From positions 35,537-99,536 of the forward strand of contig JAJTEM010000013.1 of assembly GCA_021299735.1 (NCBI GenBank): a stretch of DNA of 64,000 nucleotides, read 5' to 3'. The notes under the pieces are model-generated. The model was given only the letters and a program-made list of their open reading frames with translations. It did not search any database and was not told where the DNA came from. This document shows positions 53,668 to 62,535 of the stretch, one piece after another; position 1 is the first letter of the stretch, and each line of letters begins with the position of its first letter. Position numbers and translations under genes: made by a program. The DNA comes from Burkholderiales bacterium. Lineage in GTDB: Bacteria; Pseudomonadota; Gammaproteobacteria; Burkholderiales; Burkholderiaceae_B.

Positions 53668-55371
53668 ATGAAAACCGCCAAAGAATTGCAGGCCAACCCA
53701 ATCGTGGGCGAAACCCACCAGGTACACAATGTGGCCAGCGAATTGCACAGCTACAACCTGTTCACCACCGATGCAGCGCTGCTTGAAGGTGTTCAGCGCG
53801 AAGGTGGCACTTGGGGCGTCGGCGAAATTTCTGCTTTTGGCGAAAAGTGCGGCAAACCGGAATACCTTGAACTGGGTTTTTTGGCCAACAAATACACACC
53901 CGAACTGGACACCCATGACCGCTTCGGTACGCGGGTTGATTCGTTGCGCTACCACAGTGCCTACCATGAGCTAATGAAATCAGCCCTTGAAGAAGGCCTG
54001 CACAGCCAGCCATGGACCAATCCACGAGAAGGCGCACATGTGGTGCGTGGTGCCAAGGCATTCATTCAAAGCCAGGTAGAAGCGGGCCACGGCTGCCCGG
54101 TCACCATGACATTTGCCTCCATTCCAAGCTTTCGGTTGCAGCCCGAGGTAGCAGCAATTTTCGAATCCAAAATTCTGAATCGTGGTTACGACCCACGCAA
54201 TGTGCCGATTGATGAAAAACAGTCCATCACCGTGGGCATGGGCATGACTGAAAAACAGGGTGGATCAGATGTACGGGCCAACAGCACATTGGCTACGCCG
54301 GTTAACCAGCCCGGTGCGGGGCAAATGTATTCCCTGGTGGGCCACAAATGGTTTTTATCGGCCCCCATGTGCGATGTATTTTTGATTCTGGCGCAAACCG
54401 CGGCTGGGGTGTCGTGTTTTGCTGTGCCCCGCTGGTTGCCCGATGGCACCAAAAACGCGCTGAACGTAATTCGCCTGAAAGACAAAATGGGCAACAAATC
54501 CAATGCATCCAGCGAAGTGGAATTTCGCGGTGCGCAGGGTTGGCTAATTGGTGATGAAGGCCGTGGCGTGCCCACCATTATTGAAATGGTTAGCCTTACA
54601 CGCTTCGATTGCATGGGCGCATCCGCAGGCTTGATGCGTGCGGGCTTGGCCAACGCCATTCACCATTGCAAACAACGCGCAGCATTCGGTGCCAAATTAA
54701 TTGATCAACCTTTGATGCAAAACGTACTGGCTGATTTACAGCTTGAATATGAAGGTGCCATGGCTTTTTCAATGCGCATGGCCCGTGCGCTCGATTTAAA
54801 AGACAGCAATGAACACGAAGCGCACCTGGCCCGCCTGGCCACCGCCGTGGGCAAGTACTGGATTTGCAAGCGAGCACCACAACACAGCTATGAAGTGATG
54901 GAATGCATTGGCGGCAGTGGCGTGATGGAAAATTCAATTTATCCGCGCCTGTTCCGCGAAAGCGTCATCAACCCGATTTGGGAAGGCAGCGGCAATGTGC
55001 AGTGCCTGGATGTGCTTCGCGCAATTGGTAAAACACCCGCAGTGCTGATGGCCTTCAATACAGAACTGAACAAGGCCCGCGGCGGCAATTCAATTCTGGA
55101 CCAGTATCTGGACAAGCTGAACCAACAATTCATGCAGTTAAACCCAGCCGACATGCATGGCCTGCAATACAGCGCGCGAACCTTGGTGGACCAAATGGCA
55201 TTGGCCTTTGAAGCATCGCTACTCGTGCGTCATGCACCTTCAGCAGTTAGCGAAGCATTCTGCGCAAGCCGCCTTGCTGCACAGGGCCACCACAACTATG
55301 GCGCTTTGCCCAAGGGAATGGATGTGAAATCAATTATTGAGCGGGCCGATCCATCAGTGGCGAAAGCGTAA
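53668..55371 (+). CDS. AidB-like acyl-CoA dehydrogenase family protein
   Basis: 567 residues, longer than ordinary acyl-CoA dehydrogenases and of AidB length. GMGMTEKQGGSDVRANST (near 192) is the AidB-type flavin motif, and GHKWFLSAPMCDVFLILAQ and MECIGGSGVMENSIYPRLFRES follow. The N-terminus has the AidB start NPIVGETHQVHNVA. E. coli AidB binds DNA and is induced by alkylation, but many relatives are uncharacterised or act as isovaleryl-CoA dehydrogenases. It is a single gene. Its 3' end overlaps the convergent RNase H-like gene by 76 bases. Confidence 0.88.
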   Translation: MKTAKELQANPIVGETHQVHNVASELHSYNLFTTDAALLEGVQREGGTWGVGEISAFGEKCGKPEYLELGFLANKYTPELDTHDRFGTRVDSLRYHSAYHELMKSALEEGLHSQPWTNPREGAHVVRGAKAFIQSQVEAGHGCPVTMTFASIPSFRLQPEVAAIFESKILNRGYDPRNVPIDEKQSITVGMGMTEKQGGSDVRANSTLATPVNQPGAGQMYSLVGHKWFLSAPMCDVFLILAQTAAGVSCFAVPRWLPDGTKNALNVIRLKDKMGNKSNASSEVEFRGAQGWLIGDEGRGVPTIIEMVSLTRFDCMGASAGLMRAGLANAIHHCKQRAAFGAKLIDQPLMQNVLADLQLEYEGAMAFSMRMARALDLKDSNEHEAHLARLATAVGKYWICKRAPQHSYEVMECIGGSGVMENSIYPRLFRESVINPIWEGSGNVQCLDVLRAIGKTPAVLMAFNTELNKARGGNSILDQYLDKLNQQFMQLNPADMHGLQYSARTLVDQMALAFEASLLVRHAPSAVSEAFCASRLAAQGHHNYGALPKGMDVKSIIERADPSVAKA

Positions 55372-55766
55372 CTCCATCGCGCGGGACTTGCCATATCCCG
55401 CGCCTTCACGGACAAACTGTGCACCATGTCGTGAAAAGGTTTCCGCATGCGCGGTGTGGGCCAATAAAGTTGCCCGGTCATCTCAGGTTGCTGGGCCAAC
55501 ACCGCTTCAATTGCGGGTATGCAGTCGTTCCACACTGTCGAACCGGGCCACAGCCTTGCGGCCCATTCAATGCATTCCTGCTCGGCCAGCACCGAACTGC
55601 AAGCACCACAGGGTGCACTGTGCAATTGAACTACCTCGCCGTTTTCCATGCAAACGGCCGCCATGCAATAGCGCCCCTGCCCTGCGCCCGAGGCATCTGC
55701 CAACACATGCCGGCCCGTGTTAAACACTGCCGCACTTCTATTTTCTTGGGCAACACGAAAAGGCAT
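55296..55766 (-). CDS. Hypothetical protein with an RNase H-like fold
   Basis: 156 residues. ATG 55766 overlaps the stop of the preceding small gene (TAATG). Three acidic sites are spaced as in RNase H: VLADASGAGQG (Asp), SVLAEQECIEWAARL (Glu) and TVWNDCIPAIEAVL (Asp), corresponding to the DED catalytic set. A Cys motif (APCGACSS) is unusual. No signal peptide. The last 25 residues overlap the AidB-like gene on the other strand, so the C-terminus may not be conserved. The fold assignment is by pattern only; nucleic-acid hydrolysis is inferred. Confidence 0.55.
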   Translation of the reverse strand: MPFRVAQENRSAAVFNTGRHVLADASGAGQGRYCMAAVCMENGEVVQLHSAPCGACSSVLAEQECIEWAARLWPGSTVWNDCIPAIEAVLAQQPEMTGQLYWPTPRMRKPFHDMVHSLSVKARDMASPARWSYAFATDGSARSIIDFTSIPLGKAP

Positions 55767-55939
55767 TAGTGCAGCACCAAAGAAAAAGGCCAATCTTTAG
55801 GACTGGCCTTTTTGATCGCATTCAGTTCTTTTTGAACCGCTGCTTTTTGCGCACAGCGGCTTTGCTTGGTGGTTTTGCGGTGGGCACCTGCGCCACCCCG
55901 CACCTTGGCCTGAATGGCCACATGGTTTCTTGGTTTCAT
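55766..55939 (-). CDS. Small basic protein with internal terminator, candidate alternative ribosome-rescue factor (ArfA-like)
   Basis: 57 codons from ATG 55939 (GGAG seven bases upstream). It is strongly basic with a Gly/Lys/Arg-rich stretch (AKVRGGAGAHRKTTKQSR). Its most telling trait is an intrinsic terminator inside the reading frame: stem at codons ~43-51, U run at codons 51-53, before the stop. Transcripts ending there would lack a stop codon. That is the known design of arfA, whose product is made from non-stop mRNA and accumulates when trans-translation fails. The classical KGKGSY motif of ArfA is not present, so homology is unproven. The stop overlaps the start of the RNase H-like gene. 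Confidence 0.55.
   Translation of the reverse strand: MKPRNHVAIQAKVRGGAGAHRKTTKQSRCAQKAAVQKELNAIKKASPKDWPFSLVLH
55783..55813 (-). terminator. Strong intrinsic terminator inside the small basic reading frame
   Basis: A 10-bp perfect stem (AAAAAGGCCA, TGGCCTTTTT) with an 11-base loop, ending in five T on the minus strand (also on the plus strand). It lies wholly within the 57-codon gene and upstream of its stop codon, and upstream of the coupled RNase H-like gene. Confidence 0.75.
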
Positions 55940-56177
55940 GGCATGCTCCGGTTGAAACAAGGGAAGCGAATTATAGAAACAAGCCCTTGAAATTGAAAGG
56001 ACTTTTTATTCACAACGTGTTGAATACACAACGCAACGGGGTTTGTTGTGGCGGGCAAGCGGTGCGCTGAACCGGTATACCCCCTGGCATACCACCCTTT
56101 CTCTGGTTTTGCCTTAGCACACCTTGGGTTATTCTTGTGATCGACAAACCCAAACAACAGGTCGAGGAGCTCAACAC

Positions 56178-58259
56178 GTGACGGAATTCAAACGCACCCA
56201 AGAAATGCACCAGTACTACCGCGACATTCTGGTGAAAACATACTTCTTCGATGAGTTTGGAAAAATTCCCAAAGACAAATTGATACCCCTGATTGATACC
56301 AATTCCTGCGATCCCATTCTGTGTGCAGAAGCACTGCATGGTCTTCAATCCGGGCTGCCCGCCACAAAAGACCTGGCACTCAAACAAATGGTACTGCTGA
56401 TTGCCCAATCGCATTTGTCGATGGACAAACACCGCAACGGCATTCAAACCCCACTCCCGGCTGCCTATAAAAAAGGAATTCGCGACGGGCTGATGCGCGT
56501 GCTGCAAAAAGTGCCCAGTGTGAAATACCTGATTAATGCCATTCAAATTTTGTACCGCATTGGCGAAATTGATGAAGCCATGGCCTTGGTGCGCAAAAAC
56601 GAAAAAGTGGTGGATACATCGCCGCACTTACAACAAATTGTAGCCATGGTTTACACCATGGAAGAACGCTATGAAGAAGCCTTGCCCTACCTGTTGAAGC
56701 TGGTTGATTCCGGCGCCCATCAAAGCAATTCACTAATCAAGTTGATGAGCATGGCCTGCATGTACAAGCTTGGCGCACTGCCTGATGAACCCGTTGATTT
56801 CGCAAGCCTTGCACAGGCAGCCCACACAAACAAAACCGAATTTCCTTACCCGTGGCTGCTTAAACCAAGCAACACCACGCGCAGCAAACCCACGCTGCTG
56901 ATCGCCTGTGACGATAAATATTTTTATGAACACGCCTTGGCCTTGTTGTATTCAGTCGTTGAACACAACAAAGCAGATTTGCTGGTGCACTTTCACCTGT
57001 ACACACCCAATGCCAGTGTTGTGCAACACCTGCACGGGTTGGCCACGAAGTATCCACAACTTGAAATTACTGCATCACAAGAAACAATCGATTTGAAATC
57101 GCCAAGCAAAGTGGTTGAGTTTGCAACCCGCCGCTTTGCCGCCAGCCAAGCCCTGCTGGCGCATTTAAACGCACCGGTCATTCTTCTGGATGCAGATGCC
57201 CTGTGGCGCAAACCCTGGAAAGAAACCATAGGCGAACTGGCCAGCAACAGCGATGTCATTGTTTGCCAACCCAAAGCAGCACCGTTCTGGGAACATGTGG
57301 CCGCCGGTATGCTGTACCTGAACAACACCCCGGCTGCACAACGTTACATCGCCCAGGTAGTCGCTTTTATCGACGACAACTTACGCAAGGGAAAATCACT
57401 TTGGTTTCTCGATCAAATTGCATTGTCAGCCTGTCACCATGAGGCACAAAAACACCAATGGGGAATTCGTTTTGCAAGCACTGCGCCCGCCCAGTTAATG
57501 GATGTGAACCACGGTGAGAACGCATTAACCTGGGTGGTCACCAACCAAAAGCATGCAGCCGGTGCGTATGCAGATTACAAACGCGAACTGCAACAACGCC
57601 ACGGGCAAATACCGTACTCCAACCCCAATGATGCATTCCTGGCCATCAGCCAGCAAAAAAAACCGGTCCAGTTTCTTCAAGTGGGTGCGATGGACGGCGT
57701 CAGCTACGACCCCATTCACCCCTTCATTCGCAACTTCGCCTGGCACGGCGTGTTGGTTGAACCCCTGCCAGACATGCTGGAACGGACACGCAACAATTAC
57801 AAAGGCTGCGAGGGCCTTGCGTTTGAAAACGTGGCAATTACCGAGCAAGTAGAAACCAAAAAACTGTACCGCATCGCACCTGAAGTGATCGTGAAGCACA
57901 AACTGCCCGACTGGCTCAAAGGCATGTCTACATTCAGCGACACAAAACTGAAAGATTATCAGCAGTACGTTACGGTTGAAGAGGTTCAGTGCATGCCCCT
58001 GATGGCCTTGATTGAGCGCAACAATTTGCCATGCATTGATGTGTTCCAGATCGACACCGAAGGCTACGACTACACCGTATTCAAACAACTCGATTTCTCG
58101 AAATTCAAACCCACCATCATCAACTTGGAAATCGTGAACCTGAATGCAGACGAACTTCAAGCACTGGAACGTGACTTGATGCAACAGGGCTACGTGTTTT
58201 ATCGCTATGAATTCGACATGATCGCCATGGACAAACGCTGGTTTGAGAACGCACGCTAA
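56178..58259 (+). CDS. Three-module protein: helical repeats, glycosyltransferase-like and FkbM methyltransferase
   Basis: 693 residues from GTG 56178, which has GAGGAG eight bases upstream; an ATG at 56124 lacks one. The N-terminal ~230 residues are helical and TPR-like (RIGEIDEAMALVRKNEKV, MEERYEEALPYLLKLV). The middle (about 235-480) resembles a GT-A glycosyltransferase: TLLIACDDKYFYEHAL, LDADALWRKPW with a DxD motif, and WFLDQIALSAC. The C-terminal ~200 residues are an FkbM methyltransferase: VQFLQVGAMDGVSYDPI, GVLVEPLP, IDVFQIDTEGYDYTVFKQL. It probably modifies a surface glycan or glycoprotein. It is a lone gene. Confidence 0.82.
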   Translation: MTEFKRTQEMHQYYRDILVKTYFFDEFGKIPKDKLIPLIDTNSCDPILCAEALHGLQSGLPATKDLALKQMVLLIAQSHLSMDKHRNGIQTPLPAAYKKGIRDGLMRVLQKVPSVKYLINAIQILYRIGEIDEAMALVRKNEKVVDTSPHLQQIVAMVYTMEERYEEALPYLLKLVDSGAHQSNSLIKLMSMACMYKLGALPDEPVDFASLAQAAHTNKTEFPYPWLLKPSNTTRSKPTLLIACDDKYFYEHALALLYSVVEHNKADLLVHFHLYTPNASVVQHLHGLATKYPQLEITASQETIDLKSPSKVVEFATRRFAASQALLAHLNAPVILLDADALWRKPWKETIGELASNSDVIVCQPKAAPFWEHVAAGMLYLNNTPAAQRYIAQVVAFIDDNLRKGKSLWFLDQIALSACHHEAQKHQWGIRFASTAPAQLMDVNHGENALTWVVTNQKHAAGAYADYKRELQQRHGQIPYSNPNDAFLAISQQKKPVQFLQVGAMDGVSYDPIHPFIRNFAWHGVLVEPLPDMLERTRNNYKGCEGLAFENVAITEQVETKKLYRIAPEVIVKHKLPDWLKGMSTFSDTKLKDYQQYVTVEEVQCMPLMALIERNNLPCIDVFQIDTEGYDYTVFKQLDFSKFKPTIINLEIVNLNADELQALERDLMQQGYVFYRYEFDMIAMDKRWFENAR

Positions 58260-58319
58260 ACAAAAGATTAAAGCTGCATTAAACTGAACGTTTGATTGAA
58301 TAAAAACAAGGGAAACACC

Positions 58320-59150
58320 ATGGGCAGCTGGGCGAATAAAACCGTGTTCATCACAGGCGGCAGCCGTGGTATTGGCCGGGAAATTATTTTGCGATTTGCC
58401 CGAGAAGGCGCAAATATAACCATTGCGGCGAAATCTGACCAGCCCAACCCCAAGTTGCCGGGCACCATCCATTCGGTTGCACAGGAAGTTGTGAAGACCG
58501 GTGGCAAAGCCTTGCCCGTTGCAACCGATGTGCGTGATGAAGAACAAATAAAACGTGCAGTGCAAGCCACTGTTCAAGAATTTGGTGGCATCGATTTGTT
58601 GGTGAACAATGCAGGCTTTTTGGGCATTACCCAGCTGGGCATAACCGAAACCAAAAAATTTGATTTGATGCATGCACTCAATACACGTGCACCACTCATT
58701 ACCATGCGCGAATGCCTGCCCTACTTGCAGGCCCGCCAAGGCAGCGTGCTGAACCTTTGCCCACCCTTGAACCTTGACGAAGGCTGGCTGGGTGCATTCA
58801 TCCCCTACACCACCACCAAGTACGCCATGACCCTGCTAAGCATGGGCTTTCAGCAAGAGGCAAAAGCCAAGGGCATCGCGGTGAAAACCTTGTGGCCCGC
58901 AACACTAATTGCCACAGCAGCCGTGGGCATGTTCAGCGGCGAGGAAGGCTTAAACGTGTCGCGCAAACCGGAAATAATGGCCGATGCAGCATTTGAATTG
59001 ATCAATCAGCGTGATCACTTTTCAGGCAAAGTGAGCTGGCTAGACGAGGAAGTACTAAACGAAACGGGCATTTCTGACTTCACCCACTATGCCAACAACC
59101 CGGCTCGCGTGAATGAAATTCAACGGGACTTCTACATCGGAAAATTCTGA
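58320..59150 (+). CDS. Short-chain dehydrogenase/reductase, HSDL2-like
   Basis: 276 residues from ATG 58320 (AAGGGAAA upstream). The N-terminal nucleotide site is TVFITGGSRGIGREI (8-22), followed by LVNNAGFLG. The catalytic Tyr and Lys are in YTTTKYAMTLLSMGF, preceded by LNLCPPLNLDEGWLG instead of the usual Ser strand, as in HSDL2-type enzymes. The substrate may be a fatty acyl or steroid ketone, unknown. A lone gene 60 bases after the FkbM-type gene. Confidence 0.87.
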   Translation: MGSWANKTVFITGGSRGIGREIILRFAREGANITIAAKSDQPNPKLPGTIHSVAQEVVKTGGKALPVATDVRDEEQIKRAVQATVQEFGGIDLLVNNAGFLGITQLGITETKKFDLMHALNTRAPLITMRECLPYLQARQGSVLNLCPPLNLDEGWLGAFIPYTTTKYAMTLLSMGFQQEAKAKGIAVKTLWPATLIATAAVGMFSGEEGLNVSRKPEIMADAAFELINQRDHFSGKVSWLDEEVLNETGISDFTHYANNPARVNEIQRDFYIGKF

Positions 59151-59184
59151 ACACGGCAGTGCGGGAATTATCAAAATACTAAAA

Positions 59185-60444
59185 CTACCTGGGTCGAAGG
59201 TTGGCTCTTAGATCGTAGAAATTATCAATATGACCTAGAAAATTGGCCACCTCAAAACCTCCGCCCAAGTTCTCGGTGAAAGTTGACTGTCCCTGCGAGT
59301 TTATACAACTTTCACGCTCCTTATTAACCCATTCTGAACCATACAAAGCACCCATCACCTGCGCAATAATCGTTGCACAGGTGTCGCTGTCTTTTGTCAC
59401 CAAAGCAGCCATGTTGACTGCGTGGGCTGGGTCCCCACGACCGAACTTCTCAAGTAGAAACACAATACTAGGGAATGTTGCGCCTAGATAGGAGTTGCTA
59501 GACCAACGCTGTAAAATCGAATTAACATGTTCGCTAGACACCTCCGACTTTGGGCTTTCTTTAAGCGCTTGCTCAACAGAACCTGCCCTAATCACCTCAG
59601 CACTTTGGTCGGAAGCCTTTAAAAACTCACTCGGAAGTCTTGCGCCACGCCATTGATCCGACGAAAAATTTCCGTATTTATCGGGCACTCGCGATAAACC
59701 TGGATGCAAGCCAAACTTTTGGGCCGGATATTCCAAAGCCACGGCAACTTCATGCAGGGTGTCAATAAAGAAGTTGGGAGGAATGATAAGCGGCGCACCC
59801 GCCTTCTCGGCTTTGATTCGCAAATCAATACATTTGGCCATCAATACCGATTGCCCAACACTGGCCACCGCTGAAAACGAGCTAGGGTGAGTGACTTGAT
59901 TACTGATTAATGCTTGTTCGATCAAATCTTGCATACCAGCATCCGATGCAAGTAGAGGCAAAAGATCATAACCTATTCGCATCAAACCGCCGTTGCCTGC
60001 ACCGCCAGCACGTGCACCCAATCTGTTTACACCAACAACCCGACGGTTGTGATCATATTGAATATGAATATCTTCAATGGCGACATCACGCCAATCGCTT
60101 GCCGCCTTGTCTGTAAATTTGCACATGTAATATGTGTTGGCTCCTCCTCGTATACTAAAATCTACTGTCGGCTTTTCATCTGGTCTCTGATTCTCGGATG
60201 GAAATCGCGGCTTATGAAATGCCTGCATCGTTTGTTTTGCGAGTTCATCCAAGTCATTTTCACCACCCAATATCCAACGCATTTTCGAATTAGCACTCAA
60301 CACGCCCTGCTGGGTGTCGTCTGTGGCTTGATGTCGTATCCCCGATTGGGGTCCATTATTCTGTTTTAATTGCTCAATAAGCAGCTTGTCGCGCTGCGTG
60401 TCTGAAGATGTATCCCTGAAAGCTTTCTTATTCTCATAATTCAT
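59185..60444 (-). CDS. ADP-ribosylglycohydrolase-fold protein, effector-like
   Basis: 419 residues with no signal peptide. Central and C-terminal blocks match the ARH/DraG fold: RAGGAGNGGLMRIGYDLLPLL (GNGxLMR, near 150), THPSSFSAVASVGQ, and ALVTKDSDTCATIIAQVMGALYGSEW, where DSDT takes the place of the GGDTDT metal motif. The usual N-terminal GDALG motif is not evident, and the first ~90 residues are polar and unlike the family. It overlaps the upstream phosphatase-like gene by four bases. Codon choice and base composition look less G+C-rich than the neighbours. Possibly removes ADP-ribose from a target; it may be a translocated effector or part of a conflict system (inference). Confidence 0.65.
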   Translation of the reverse strand: MNYENKKAFRDTSSDTQRDKLLIEQLKQNNGPQSGIRHQATDDTQQGVLSANSKMRWILGGENDLDELAKQTMQAFHKPRFPSENQRPDEKPTVDFSIRGGANTYYMCKFTDKAASDWRDVAIEDIHIQYDHNRRVVGVNRLGARAGGAGNGGLMRIGYDLLPLLASDAGMQDLIEQALISNQVTHPSSFSAVASVGQSVLMAKCIDLRIKAEKAGAPLIIPPNFFIDTLHEVAVALEYPAQKFGLHPGLSRVPDKYGNFSSDQWRGARLPSEFLKASDQSAEVIRAGSVEQALKESPKSEVSSEHVNSILQRWSSNSYLGATFPSIVFLLEKFGRGDPAHAVNMAALVTKDSDTCATIIAQVMGALYGSEWVNKERESCINSQGQSTFTENLGGGFEVANFLGHIDNFYDLRANLRPR

Positions 60445-61688
60445 GTTCCGAACAAGAATATTTTTTTATCGTCGTAGGTTTTTGCTTCAAGATCAGCACC
60501 CAAAGCGTCTCCATGAAAGCCGGCCAAAATAACATCTTTAGCAATCCGCTTTGCCTGCTCTGTCCCCACTTGTGGAAATGGAAATTTACTGGCGTCAACG
60601 ACAATTTCACCAATACCTTTAAGATTAATAGGCATGTAAGGCAGCGCCTGGGGATTAGAAATTGATGCAGGTTTATCGGTGGCCAACTTTTCAATTGTTT
60701 CACTGATCACGATCGTTTTTTGGGGGGGTGTATTTAAAGCTATTACTGCAGCGGGTTTAGATACTCTAGGTGTAGTTATCACATGCTTATAATCTTGCTT
60801 GGGTTGTTCATCCACACCCCGCTTTTGCTGAGTGTGCACTAACTTGTTTAGCGTAATGCATGCATTCAATAATTCAGTTTTTTGTATCGCCGTGTTTACA
60901 AAGTGTTCGTTACGCTGTTGACGTCCTTGATTTATTAAGCTGTTCAAGTGGCCTTCCACTTCATCTTGTTTGAAGCCACAGTTTCTTTCAGTGCACATTT
61001 CTTTAAATGAGTACAACACAGACAAACTGGCACTACGTCCAACTCCGTTCATGCTGTAAAAGTGAGGATGTACGCCGGCCGCAGTCTTATTTGAAACATG
61101 CTCTAGCGCATTCAACAGGGTGTTCTCATCCAAGCTATGGCCGTCGTATCTTGGACTGAACTCAAGAAACTTGATTGTTTTGTGTTTAATTTGCGGGTCT
61201 GAGAATCTAATTTCGATTTCACCTTCCAGGCAGGGAATTCCGGAGTTATCGGTTCCGCGCTGCGCAATTGTCATACCCATCACAGTGACTTCATCCGACA
61301 ATTTCAGACCATTTCCACTATTGGAAGTCAGCGAAGCCTGAATCCTTTCAATAATACTTGTTGAATTTCTGCGAAGAGGCATCGGTTTATTTTGTTGTGC
61401 AAGACGCTCGAAGCTGTTGGTGCTCGCAAAACTAACCAGGGTGGCACCGCTAGTACCTAGCTCTCTCAAACGAGGAGCAATGCCAGCCAAAAAGTCATCG
61501 CTCATCGGCGAATCAAACGACGCGCCCACCACAGTTTGCACTTTTTGAGTGTTGGGTGATTCCAAATGAAACTCGATCTTGTGGCTGTCAACTCCCACGT
61601 CAATCGGCTTTTTATTAGCCTCGGATGTTACTCTGGACAGAGAAGCTCGGCTGTTTATTTGCGGTAATCGTTGGGTTTCTATTGTCAT
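60441..61688 (-). CDS. Phosphatase-like hypothetical protein with Ser at the catalytic Cys position
   Basis: 415 residues, no family firmly recognised and no signal peptide. Residues 209-219 read HFYSMNGVGRS, close to the tyrosine-phosphatase loop HCSxGVGRS; Ser212 stands where Cys is expected, five residues before Arg218. A candidate acid loop, SPRYDGHSLDE, lies some 30 residues earlier, as the WPD loop does. The N-terminal ~90 residues and the region about 300-370 are polar and probably disordered. The layout resembles secreted bacterial phosphatase effectors with the active Cys lost. It is coupled to the ARH-fold gene by an ATGA overlap. Confidence 0.5.
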   Translation of the reverse strand: MTIETQRLPQINSRASLSRVTSEANKKPIDVGVDSHKIEFHLESPNTQKVQTVVGASFDSPMSDDFLAGIAPRLRELGTSGATLVSFASTNSFERLAQQNKPMPLRRNSTSIIERIQASLTSNSGNGLKLSDEVTVMGMTIAQRGTDNSGIPCLEGEIEIRFSDPQIKHKTIKFLEFSPRYDGHSLDENTLLNALEHVSNKTAAGVHPHFYSMNGVGRSASLSVLYSFKEMCTERNCGFKQDEVEGHLNSLINQGRQQRNEHFVNTAIQKTELLNACITLNKLVHTQQKRGVDEQPKQDYKHVITTPRVSKPAAVIALNTPPQKTIVISETIEKLATDKPASISNPQALPYMPINLKGIGEIVVDASKFPFPQVGTEQAKRIAKDVILAGFHGDALGADLEAKTYDDKKIFLFGT

Positions 61689-61956
61689 TATTCATCAGCC
61701 ACAACCTTAAAAAGGTGAGTGGAACGGTTAATTGCCAGAGTTCAGTTGCCAAGCACACGTACTCCGTTCTGCTTTCAAGTAAGGCGCTACCAGGCATATT
61801 CGCCGGTGTAAATGACACCAACAAATGATTAAAGAGGCCCCTTTCTCTTTGAAATCCAATATTGCGCTACATTTGTAATTGGTTTTCTGTACCGCATTCA
61901 CAAAACACCCACCTCTATTGGTGCCTACTCAACCTCAATAAAGTTGTTTATTCCAT

Positions 61957-62373
61957 ATGAAAAATTCAATTCTTTGGTCCGCAGTCTCTGCTCTGTCTTC
62001 GTTGTGGCTCTTTCCAGTCAGTGCTGTTGCAGAAGAGATCAAACTACCCTCAGGTGTCATCGTGGCAATTGAGGGAAAATCCACGGGCGCGCAAAAACCA
62101 AAAAGCAACTCGACCGTGAGCGTTCACTATGAAGGCTCTTTGACCAATGGCACCGTGTTTGACAGCTCCTATAAGCGAGGCACGCCAGCCACTTTTCCGT
62201 TGAGCGGCGTGATTCCATGCTGGACGCAAGGTGTCAGCGCGATGTCTGTGGGTGACAAAGCTACGCTGACCTGCCCAGCCGATACCGCTTATGGCGCACG
62301 AGGGATAGCTGGCGTTATTCCCCCCAACTCAGTACTGAAGTTCAAGGTGGAGCTGCTGGAAATTAAGCGTTAA
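61957..62373 (+). CDS. FKBP-type peptidyl-prolyl cis-trans isomerase, exported
   Basis: 138 residues. A signal peptide (about 1-25, cleavage near AVAEE) is followed by one FKBP domain: VSVHYEGSLTNGTVFDSSYKRG, IPCWTQGVSAMSVGDKATLTCP (the usual GWxEG reads CWTQG) and AYGARGIAGVIPPNSVLKFKVEL. It should assist protein folding in the periplasm. It is divergent from the effector-like pair, with a 268-base intergenic stretch between them that shows no clear element. Confidence 0.9.
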   Translation: MKNSILWSAVSALSSLWLFPVSAVAEEIKLPSGVIVAIEGKSTGAQKPKSNSTVSVHYEGSLTNGTVFDSSYKRGTPATFPLSGVIPCWTQGVSAMSVGDKATLTCPADTAYGARGIAGVIPPNSVLKFKVELLEIKR

Positions 62374-62535
62374 ATGACAGGCATGGCTCAAAAAACACCT
62401 ATCAAATGTCTTATTTTTCCGAATTTATGATTTCAACCCTCAAATAATTTGGTGTAAAACGACCCACACCCCTTGCTACATGCGGTTTTCCGTGGCATTT
62501 TACTAATGCTCATTAACTCTTTGGAACTATAAACA

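Noticed and set aside
57525..58739. 404-residue minus-strand frame across the FkbM-type and SDR genes
   Set aside because: Both genes beneath it are clearly real on the other strand; the frame is rich in Cys, His and Phe as expected for a shadow.
61615..61824. 69-residue frame antisense to the start of the phosphatase-like gene and its upstream region
   Set aside because: No ribosome-binding site and no family; it overlaps a better-supported coding start.
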